Below are positions 5,623-10,752 of a stretch of DNA of 10,802 bases, in pieces. Origin of the DNA: Baffinella frigidus. Lineage: Eukaryota; Cryptophyceae; Cryptomonadales; Baffinellaceae. The position numbers were made by a program, and so were the translations under genes. The first letter of the stretch is position 1, and every line of letters begins with the position of its first letter. The stretch spans positions 355,416-366,217 of the forward strand of contig MU646609.1 in assembly GCA_026770585.1 (NCBI GenBank). Direction: 5' to 3'. The notes beneath the pieces are model-generated. The model did not search any database and was not told where the DNA came from. It saw only the letters and a list, made by a program, of their open reading frames with translations.

Positions 5623-5895
5623 TGGAGCGGGAAAGCGCCCGGGGGAAGCAAATGGGTGAAACCAAACACGCGCGCGTTGGTCACGTGCCCCTGCCAGAGA
5701 GAGAGAGAGAGGCGTTCCTCTTGCTGCGGCCCACCGAGACAAAAGTCGAGAGTGGAACGTCTCAAAGCAAAAGTGGAACCTCTGTTAACTTAAAAAGTAA
5801 CAGTGGACTACTGTAAAGCAAAAAGTGTAGAGCAAGGTCTACGGTGCAGGGTTGTTGTTGTTGGAATCTAGGGTGAAGGGTCACGTGCCCCTCTG

Positions 5896-6055
5896 CCACA
5901 CAGCGGGCTACGAAGGGATTTTCGGGCACTCAGTGCCCGAGTCTCCGTTACCTTATCCGTAGGAACCCCCCTATGTCCCTGAGGGTTGCCTACCGTAGGG
6001 TCCTAGGTCTTATCGCTTAGGGGTGATTCGAAATCCGTTCGAAGTCCACTGTGCG
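5896..6055 (+). mobile_element. MITE-1, complete copy 1
   Basis: The left end CCACACAGCGGGCTACGAAG and the right end, whose complement starts CCGCACAGTGGACTTCGAA, form terminal inverted repeats of about 27 bp. The 160-bp element has a palindrome-rich core with CCCCCCTATGTCCCT and TTGCCTACCGTAGGGTCCTA. It has no open frame of its own. Target-site duplication is not evident. 5710-5895 before it shows only AAAGCAAAAAGTG motifs (5494 and 5815) and no gene. Confidence 0.85.
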
Positions 6056-6088
6056 GATAGGCCCGCCTCGGGACAGGGTGGTATTGCA

Positions 6089-6234
6089 GTTTATGGTTTA
6101 TGGTTTATGGTTTATGGTTTACGGTTCAGGGCTTCGGGTTTCGGGCTTCGGGTTTCTGGTTTCTGGTTTCGGGTTTCGGGTTTCTAGTTTCTGGTTTCTG
6201 GTTTCTGGTTTCTGGTTCAGGGTTTAGGGATTAG
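6089..6234 (+). repeat. Variant heptamer block: TTTATGG, TTTCGGG, TTTCTGG
   Basis: A run of TTTATGG gives way to TTTCGGG and then TTTCTGG units, each locally homogeneous. Confidence 0.93.
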
Positions 6235-6237
6235 CAC

Positions 6238-6308
6238 CTCGAGTTCTCGGTCGAGCTTCCAGATCGGCGATCCCGCCCTGCTCCACAAGTTGCTCAACCA
6301 TTTCTATC
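6238..6308 (-). pseudogene. Coding-like family Q, copy 1 (frameshifted)
   Basis: The minus-strand reading gives VEQGGIA, then after a 4-base excess the frame continues as KLDRELE before GTGC. Copy 2 at 6496-6540 has VKQGGIA and KLDLDLE in one frame. This copy therefore carries a frameshift, and no AG precedes its start, so it would not work as the exon proposed for copy 2. Confidence 0.4.
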
Positions 6309-6377
6309 CGTGCCGGTCTCGTCCCTCTCCAAACGCACAAACCCAGCGTGGACCCCGTCACTCTCCCAGTACAAACC

Positions 6378-6467
6378 CAGCGCGAATCCCTGGTACAAAC
6401 CTCCCCGGTCTCATCACTCTCCCAGCGCAGATCCCTGGTACACACCTCCCCGGGCTCATCACGCTCC
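6378..6467 (+). repeat. Two tandem 45-bp units within a GTTGAC-type element
   Basis: Units 6378-6422 and 6423-6467 share CAGCGC, ATCCCTGGTACA and ACCTCCCCGG. A partial unit precedes them at about 6344. They are the GGTACAAAC-containing interior of the GTTGACTAATC family expanded in tandem. The right family end, GATCAGTCAAC, lies at 6480-6490, and the left end near 6287 is degenerate. Confidence 0.82.
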
Positions 6468-6495
6468 AACACAAGCACGGATCAGTCAACCGCAC

Positions 6496-6540
6496 CTCCA
6501 GGTCGAGGTCGAGCTTCGCGGCGATCCCCCCCTGCTTCAC
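6496..6540 (-). CDS. Candidate 45-bp microexon, family Q copy 2
   Basis: On the minus strand CACCAG precedes and GTGCGG follows a 45-bp block that reads VKQGGIAAKLDLDLE in phase 0. The sequence just upstream in minus sense is CCCTAAA-type repeat ending ACCCTACACCAG, which could serve as an acceptor region. The donor (GTGCGG) is weak by consensus. Alternatively the block simply continues into the neighbouring GTTGAC element, since the frame stays open there. No parent gene was identified. Confidence 0.3.
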
Positions 6541-6546
6541 CTGGTG

Positions 6547-6779
6547 TAGGGTTCAGGGTTTTGGGTTTTGGGTTTTGGGTTTTGGGTTTTGGGTTTTGGG
6601 TTTTGGGTTTTGGGTTCAGGGTTTGGGGTTTAGGGTTTGGGGTTTATGGTTTATGGTTTATGGTTTATGGTTTATGGTTTATGGTTTAGGGTTTAAGTTT
6701 TAGGGTTTAGGGTTCAGTGTTTAGGGTGGGGTTTTAGGGTTTAGGGTTTAGGGTTTCGGGTTTCGGGTTTCGGGTTTAC
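6547..6779 (+). repeat. Homogenised variant heptamers: TTTTGGG, TTTATGG, TTTAGGG, TTTCGGG
   Basis: Eight consecutive TTTTGGG (6559-6614) are followed by mixed units, six consecutive TTTATGG (6643-6684), then TTTAGGG and TTTCGGG runs. Each variant is amplified in a separate patch. Confidence 0.95.
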
Positions 6780-6824
6780 CGGCAGCCGCAGCCCCTCCGA
6801 CTCCGGCACAATAAACACCACCTC
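6780..6824 (-). CDS. Candidate 45-bp microexon, family P copy 1
   Basis: The minus-strand block reads EVVFIVPESEGLRLP in 15 whole codons. It is preceded by CTAAACGCAG and followed by GTAAACCC, so it has consensus AG and GT borders, and both flanks are CCCTAAA/CCCGAAA-type repeat. A related peptide (VGVTVPEAEGC) is encoded on the same strand at 7141-7172. This is the best exon candidate in the window, but it is very short and the rest of the gene was not found. Confidence 0.35.
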
Positions 6825-6829
6825 CTGCG

Positions 6830-6895
6830 TTTAGGGTGTAAGGTTGAGGGTTCAGGTTTTAGGGTCTAGGGTTTAGGTATTAGGATGCGAGGGGG
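6830..6895 (+). repeat. Telomere-like block
   Basis: Degenerate TTTAGGG, GTCTAGGG and TATTAGG units. Confidence 0.85.
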
Positions 6896-6923
6896 GGCAT
6901 GTCTCAGACCCGCCTCGGGACAA

Positions 6924-7085
6924 CCACTACCGCGGACTTCGAAGGGATTTTGAATAAACCCTAAGCGATCAGACCTACGACCCTACGGTAGGCAACCCGT
7001 GGGGGCATAGGGGGGTTCCTACGGATAAGGTAACGGACACTCGGCCCCAAATGGGCCGAAAATCCCTTCGTAGCCCGCTGTATGG
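6924..7085 (-). mobile_element. MITE-1, complete copy 2 (inverted)
   Basis: It lies in the opposite orientation to copy 1, with core ACCCTACGGTAGGCAACCCG and ends CGCGGACTTCGAAGGGATTT and its partner before CCGCTGTATGG. Length is 162 bp. GCCTCGGGACA lies beside both this copy (6912) and copy 1 (6065), hinting at shared flanking sequence. Confidence 0.83.
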
Positions 7086-7140
7086 TGCGTCAAGGCTTCC
7101 ACTCGAGGCTGGAAGAGGATAGTCTGCAAGGCAACACCCC

Positions 7141-7172
7141 TCAGCCTCCGGCACGGTAACTCCCACCAGCGT
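7141..7172 (-). pseudogene. Coding-like family P, copy 2 (fragment)
   Basis: The minus-strand reading gives LVGVTVPEAEG, aligning with VVFIVPESEG of the candidate microexon at 6780. The rest of 7086-7469 is non-repetitive within this window and shows no gene I can support. It holds one short inverted repeat near 7374-7394 and a GTTGACAGGTTTGTACC motif at 7405. Confidence 0.33.
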
Positions 7173-7469
7173 CAGACACAGCCTCGGTAGAGGTGGATAA
7201 AGATTGATAATTTATTGCCAAAAAGTCAGCGTCAGTGTCGCACATGCTACGCATTGTGCCATTACTGTACCCCGTGTGAGCCGCTCATTCGAGCATTTTC
7301 CGGGTGGATTCTAACTCCATCTCCTACTGGGGGTGGATACATGGCGGCCGCGCCACCCTGGAGCTGACTAGGGGTTCAATCGTTGAATAACCCTCGATCA
7401 CAAAAGTTGACAGGTTTGTACCACTACAACACTTTTTCAACCTTTTTGTACCCGAAATTATTCATCACG

Positions 7470-7490
7470 ACCGGTCGGATTCCGACCGGT
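7470..7490. other. Perfect inverted repeat
   Basis: ACCGGTCGGA and TCCGACCGGT flank a single T. This could be a protein-binding palindrome or chance. No neighbouring gene gives it a role. Confidence 0.85.
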
Positions 7491-7584
7491 TTCCGGGCGA
7501 CGTGATCTTAAGTTGCCAAATATATCCTAGGGTCCACTCTTGACCGGTTGGTGGTAATGAAGGTCTCTCTCTAGGCACGCCGCA

Positions 7585-7672
7585 GTTGACTGATCTTCCC
7601 TTTCTGTTTTTGGTACTAACCCTGCGTGGTCGCGTCCGCGTCCTGGTACAAACCCTGCGCTGATTAGTCAAC
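7585..7672. mobile_element. GTTGACTAATC element, copy 2
   Basis: The ends are GTTGACTGATC and GATTAGTCAAC (one mismatch). The interior has TGGTACTAACCCTGCG and TGGTACAAACCCTGCG, shared with copies 1 and 3. It directly abuts K copy 1. Confidence 0.78.
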
Positions 7673-7760
7673 TTCTCTTTCTGGGGGCTCGTAACCTGTC
7701 CTGGTGCGATTTGGCGGATGGCTTCGAAGGATTGGGAGCGGGAGGCCTCTTCCAGGAGCA
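7673..7760 (-). pseudogene. Coding-like family K, copy 1
   Basis: The minus-strand reading gives LLEEASRSQSFEAIRQIAPG followed by QVTSPQKE. It sits exactly between two GTTGACTAATC elements. Against copy 3 the two glutamates, one serine and one alanine differ only synonymously, with a few replacements. The + strand is also open (LVTCPGAIWRMA), and third positions of these two frames coincide, so the sequence alone cannot decide the strand. Confidence 0.4.
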
Positions 7761-7844
7761 GTTGACTAATTACAGGCGTTCCTGGTACTAACTCCTCATG
7801 GTCTCGTCCATTTCCTGGTACGATCCCTGCGCGGATTAGTCAAC
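7761..7844. mobile_element. GTTGACTAATC element, copy 3
   Basis: Ends GTTGACTAATT and GATTAGTCAAC. The interior has TCCTGGTACTAACTCC and TCCTGGTACGATCCCTGCGC. Confidence 0.78.
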
Positions 7845-7869
7845 CGCGCACGGGGGCTCTTAAAGGTCG

Positions 7870-7916
7870 GTCCGTAGGGGGATAGGACCTCCTACGGAAA
7901 CTGCTACGGTAGGAGC
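7870..7916. repeat. Degenerate MITE-1-core-like palindrome
   Basis: CCTACGG and CTACGGTAGGAGC elements resemble the MITE-1 core, but the order is altered. Assignment is weak. Confidence 0.3.
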
Positions 7917-7920
7917 GAGG

Positions 7921-8012
7921 AGAGGGGCTCGCAACCTGTCCTGGGGCGATTTGGCGGATGGCCTTGAAGAAAAGGGATCGGGAAGTTTCCTCCCAGGAGA
8001 AGAAAAAGTAGC
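7921..8012 (-). pseudogene. Coding-like family K, copy 2
   Basis: The minus-strand reading gives FSWEETSRSLFFKAIRQIAP then GQVASP. It is collinear with copies 1 and 3 without gaps in the core, with T for A, F for S and A for T replacements plus synonymous changes. Confidence 0.4.
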
Positions 8013-8029
8013 AGCCACTTTTCCGCTCC

Positions 8030-8092
8030 GTTGACGGATTTGTACCACACACTTAAGTTGACGGATTTGTACCACACACTGAGCATGTCAAC
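8030..8092. repeat. 27-bp direct repeat with GTTGAC/GTCAAC borders
   Basis: GTTGACGGATTTGTACCACA plus CACTTAA is repeated at 8030 and 8057, followed by GTCAAC at 8087-8092. The motif GTTGAC..TTTGTACCAC also occurs at 7405 and ties this array to the GTTGACTAATC family. Confidence 0.85.
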
Positions 8093-8110
8093 TTGAGAAT
8101 AGTCAGTCAA

Positions 8111-8212
8111 CTTCTTTTTCTGGGGGCTCGTAACCTGTCCTGGGGCGATTTGGCGGATGGCCTTGAAGGAGAGCGAGCGGGAGGCTTCCTCCCAGGAGAA
8201 TGAGAAGTGGTA
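8111..8212 (-). pseudogene. Coding-like family K, copy 3 (best preserved)
   Basis: The minus-strand reading is HFSFSWEEASRSLSFKAIRQ then IAPGQVTSPQKKK, without a stop. It is collinear with copies 1 and 2. CAGGACAG directly precedes GTTACGAGCCC, a motif that recurs at 10429-10443 outside this family, so the block might end at a CAG/GTTACG splice donor instead of reading through. No known domain was recognised. Confidence 0.42.
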
Positions 8213-8237
8213 CGCGTTCTGTCCGTCCATCTGAGGG

Positions 8238-8300
8238 GTTATGCGGTTTGGGGTTTAGGGGTTAGGCTTCAGGCTTCAGGGTGTAGGGTTCTAGGATCCA
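8238..8300 (+). repeat. Telomere-like block
   Basis: GGTTTGGGG, TTTAGGGG, TTCAGGC and TGTAGGG units. Two CAGGTTRTGAG motifs follow at 8305 and 8326. Confidence 0.85.
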
Positions 8301-8344
8301 TATGACAGGTTATGAGGCCTCCTAGTCAGGTTGTGAGCTTCTTT

Positions 8345-8572
8345 TAAGGTTTAGGGTTCAAGGTTCAGGGTTCAGGGTTCAGGGTTTAAGGTTCAGGGTT
8401 CAGGGTTCAGGGTTCAGGGTTCAGGATTTTAAGGTGCAGGGTTCAGGGTTCATGGTTTTAAGGTTCAGGGTTCAGGGTTCACGGGTTAAGGTTCAGGTTC
8501 AGGGTTTAGGGTTCAGGGTTCAGGGTTTAGGGTTTAGGGTTTGGGGTTTAGGGGTTAAGGTTTAGGATTGTG
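8345..8572 (+). repeat. TTCAGGG-dominated telomere-like block
   Basis: Long runs of GGGTTCA, a C-for-T variant of TTTAGGG, grade into TTTAGGG and TTTGGGG at the right end. Confidence 0.93.
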
Positions 8573-8577
8573 AGCAC

Positions 8578-8650
8578 CTCGAGATTCTTGCGGTCAGCGC
8601 CCGCACGGAGCTGTGTGATCTGCTTCCGGAAGTGGTCATCAGACACGCCA
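8578..8650 (-). pseudogene. Coding-like family S, copy 1
   Basis: The minus-strand reading gives GVSDDHFRKQITQLRAGADR followed by KNLE, after which GTGCTCAC leads straight into CCTAAACC repeat. The end LE|GTGC parallels family Q at 6238 and 6496. Copy 2 at 8777-8830 matches with four synonymous differences (gat/gac, aca/acg, ctc/ctg, cgt/cgc) and one replaced codon (K/A). This is a clear sign of past protein-level constraint. The product is unknown. Confidence 0.45.
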
Positions 8651-8757
8651 AAAGTGGTCGGATGTGGTCGTGAGACACGCCAAAAGTGGTTGAAAGTGGT
8701 CGTGAGACACGCCAAAAGTGGTTGGAAGTGGTCGTGAGACACGCCAAAAGTGGTTGG
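8632..8757 (+). repeat. 32-bp tandem array, four units
   Basis: GTGGTCRTSAGACACGCCAA begins units at 8632, 8664, 8696 and 8728. The unit overlaps the GVSDDHF codons of S copy 1, so it looks like an amplified exon edge. A 32-bp period shifts frame each time, which gives similar peptides in all three minus frames. Confidence 0.93.
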
Positions 8758-8776
8758 GACACGCTGAACCACACGG

Positions 8777-8830
8777 CGCCCGCGCGCAGCTGCGTGATCT
8801 GCGCCCGGAAGTGGTCGTCAGACACGCCAA
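8777..8830 (-). pseudogene. Coding-like family S, copy 2
   Basis: The minus-strand reading gives SDDHFRAQITQLRAGA, and then the homology with copy 1 ends. It begins 180 bp from copy 1, so a larger unit including part of the 32-bp array was duplicated. Shorter, irregular GACACGCC-AAAGTGG units follow at 8821-8900. Confidence 0.43.
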
Positions 8831-8903
8831 AAGTGGTTGGATGAGACACGCCCAAAGTGGTTGATCACGTGAGACACGCCAAAAGTGGTTGAGACATGCC
8901 AGA

Positions 8904-9066
8904 CCACACAGCAGACTGCGAAGAGATTTCGTGTATAACCCATACGTGCATAATACATAGACCCTACGTTAGGCAATCCGTAGGGGCATAGGGATATTTC
9001 TAGGGCTATCCTAACGGAAAGTCGCCCAATTTCGGCCAGAAAATCCCTTTGTAGCCAGCTTTGTGG
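8904..9066 (-). mobile_element. MITE-1, complete copy 3
   Basis: The ends CCACACAGCAGACTGCGAAG and its diverged partner before GCTTTGTGG bound 163 bp with the TACGTTAGGCAATCCGTAGG core. It lies between two arrays built on the same GACACG..AAAGTGG core, so it probably inserted into a once continuous array. Confidence 0.82.
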
Positions 9067-9076
9067 GCTGGAAGGA

Positions 9077-9195
9077 GACACGGCAAAGGTGGAGGGGGTA
9101 CGCCCAAAGTAGAGACACGCAAAAGTGGAGACACGGCAAAAGTGGAGACACGACAAAAGTGGAGATACGGCAAAAGTGGAGACACGGCAAAAGTG
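9077..9195 (+). repeat. 17-bp tandem array
   Basis: GAGACACGGCAAAAGTG-type units start at about 9114, 9130, 9147, 9164 and 9181, preceded by two irregular units at 9077 and 9099. The core equals that of the 32-bp array with G for C at one position. Confidence 0.93.
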
Positions 9196-9297
9196 GACCT
9201 GGACGAGGAAGTGGTCGTTGATGTCGATCGATCGCGACCATGTGAACCGGATCGTTACCTAGATGTAGGGTTTCGGTTTCAGGGTTTAGGGTTGGGG

Positions 9298-9522
9298 CCA
9301 CACAGCGGACATCGAAGGGATGTTGAATAACCCTTAAGCGATAAGACCTAGGACCCTACGGTAGGCAACCCGTAGGGACATAGGGAGGGTTCCTACGGAT
9401 AATGTAACGGAAAGGTGGCGTGGTCGCGTGAACCGAATCGTTACCTAGATTTAGGGCTTAGGGTTTAGGGGGATCGACACCATCCACCTTGATTCAAAAT
9501 CGCTTCGAAGTACGCTGTGTGG
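9298..9522 (-). mobile_element. MITE-1, copy 4 with internal insertion
   Basis: The left end CCACACAGCGGACATCGAAG and right end GCTTCGAAGTACGCTGTGTGG match the family. The core CCTACGGTAGGCAACCCGTA is intact, but about 65 extra bases lie between GTAACGGAAAG and the right end. They contain an H fragment and TTTAGGG units. Confidence 0.8.
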
Positions 9523-9534
9523 ATGGGGTGTGGG

Positions 9535-9830
9535 GTTTAGGGTTCGTCACACTCCACCTTCAGGGCTCAGGGTTTAGGGTTTGGGTTGGGGGTTTGGGGT
9601 TTTAGGGTCGATCGTTCCCGACCATGTGAGCCGAACGATTCGGTTATACCTAGATTAGGGTTTGGGGTTAGGGGTTTAGGGGTTTGGACACCTGACACCC
9701 TAAACATGGTTGAAAGCCCTCAACATTTTGAGTGCAACCATATGAACCGGATCGTTACCTGAAATAGGGTTTGGGGTTAGGTGTTTGGAAACCCTAAACC
9801 CTAAACATGGTTGGTAGTCCTGAACATGGT
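9535..9830. repeat. Telomere-like repeats, mixed orientation
   Basis: TTTAGGG/GTTTGGGG units on + are interrupted by CCCTAAACATGGTTG on the opposite sense at about 9698-9712 and 9790-9812. H copies are embedded. No gene is visible. Confidence 0.8.
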
Positions 9831-9913
9831 GGGGTTTCGAGCGCAGTGTTCTTTGATGTCGATCGTTCGCGACCATGTGAACCGAACAGGTTACCTGATT
9901 GGGGTGCGTGCTT

Positions 9914-10000
9914 CTTAAGAGGCATGGTGAGACTAGGACTCTACGGTAGGCAACCCGTAGGGACATAGGGGAGTTCCTACCCGTAAGGGAACAGAAAGGT
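9914..10000 (-). mobile_element. MITE-1, partial copy 5
   Basis: CTTAAGAGG and GACTAGGACTCTACGGTAGG followed by CAACCCGTAGGGACATAGGG match the core and left interior of copies 2 and 4. Terminal repeats are not recognisable. Confidence 0.65.
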
Positions 10001-10019
10001 GGCCCGATCAGGTTACCTG

Positions 10020-10145
10020 AGTAGGGTTCAAGGTTGAGGGTCTGGGGTTGAAGATATATCCAAACCGTGTCTTAAACCCCAAACCGATGATGGTGCTTAG
10101 AGTTTAGGGTATATCCAAACATATAAAGGCGGTTAGGGTTTAGGG
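10020..10145 (+). repeat. Degenerate telomere-like block with ATATCCAAAC duplicates
   Basis: ATATCCAAAC occurs at about 10056 and 10110 among TTTAGGG-like units. Confidence 0.7.
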
Positions 10146-10327
10146 TGTACGTTTGTCGAGGTGTTGGGCGTGGTCGGTTTGTACGACACTTTGCAGGGTT
10201 GAGGGTTCAGGATTCAGCGGTTGATCGTTTAGCAGTTGAGGGTTTAGAGTATCTCCAAAGCGACAACGGTAAGGGGTGGGGGTGTACGTTGGTCGCGGTG
10301 TTGGGCGTGGTCGGCTTGTACGAGACG
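10146..10327 (+). repeat. Two copies of a GTACGTT..GTGTTGGGCGTGGTCGG unit
   Basis: About 43 bp at 10146-10189 recur at 10284-10327 (both include GTGTTGGGCGTGGTCGG and TTGTACGA). The + frame is open across both copies but passes through telomere-like DNA between them. Confidence 0.82.
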
Positions 10328-10337
10328 TCCACGTGCA

Positions 10338-10750
10338 CCGTGGCCCATGACGCCGAGACTGGCCGCCCTCTCGACCTGATTTAGGGCTTCGGGCTTAGGG
10401 ATTGACGTCGCCTAAGGGGACTGGGAAAACAGGTTACGAGCCCCACGTAGGAACAGTGGCCCATGATGCTGAGACTGGCCGCCCTCTCAACCTGGGGTTC
10501 GGGTTCGGGGTTCCACTCGGTGGGATACGAGGGTATCGTCGACCCTGGATTCCAGGGTGATACGTGACCAATTTGCATTAAAAAAATCCGTGAAGTTAAT
10601 TGTCTTCAGACAAGTTGACTTTTGATGAATTGTTCGTAGTCCACCGTGCGGCAGGGATCAACGTCGCCTAAGAGGTACAGAGAAGCAGGTTACGAGGCAC
10701 CCGTAGGAACAGTGGCCCAGGATGCCGAGACTGGCCGCCCTCTCGACCTG
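10338..10750 (+). repeat. 90-bp direct repeat and a third partial copy
   Basis: 10405-10494 and 10661-10750 are the same 90-bp segment without length change, starting ACGTCGCCTAAG and ending GGCCGCCCTCTC(A/G)ACCTG. A third partial copy lies at 10338-10378. In the + frame the ends read TVAHDAETGRPLDL, TVAHDAETGRPLNL and TVAQDAETGRPLDL. The minus frame (QVERAASL) is open too. Too few differences separate the copies to choose a strand. 10498-10655 shows nothing I recognise. Confidence 0.85.
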
Positions 10751-10752
10751 AG

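Larger units (their letters stand above)
5345..5709 (+). repeat. GA microsatellites with TTGGTCACGTGCACCTGCC units
   Basis: The unit TTGGTCACRTGCACCTGCC occurs at about 5360, 5520 and 5677 (CCCCTGCC in the last), with a shorter relative at 5880. (GA)n follows the first and third units. The 170-residue open + frame here is RERERE low complexity with 15-bp repeats, and I do not call it a gene. Confidence 0.85.
9212..10025. repeat. Dispersed family H (CGATCG..CCATGTGAACCG..GTTACCT)
   Basis: Copies or part copies lie at 9212-9263, 9420-9452, 9608-9652, 9735-9762, 9851-9897 and 10006-10020. The fullest contain GATGTCGATCG, GCGACCATGTGAACCG and GTTACCT. On the minus strand several read VHMVA(I/N)DRHQR. 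Each is followed at once by TAGGG-type telomere-like DNA. Coding origin is possible but weaker than for V, W, K and S. Confidence 0.7.

Noticed and set aside
5304-5816. 170-residue open + frame rich in RERERE
   Set aside because: It is a by-product of (GA)n tracts plus 15-bp and CACGTG-unit repeats. There is no independent sign of coding.
7366-7396. tRNA-like or SINE B-box (GGTTCAATC)
   Set aside because: No A box at the right distance and no cloverleaf. The match is explained by a small TTCAA/TTGAA inverted repeat.
7585-7844. WRKY-type W-box cluster (TTGACT)
   Set aside because: The TTGAC motifs are the terminal repeats of the GTTGACTAATC elements, so clustering has a simpler cause.
8632-9195. 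CRISPR-like array
   Set aside because: Units are contiguous 32-bp or 17-bp tandem repeats without unique spacers, in a eukaryotic context.
10145-10384. 79-residue + frame
   Set aside because: It links two copies of one repeat through telomere-like DNA. Only its last 14 residues recur elsewhere, and strand is undecided.
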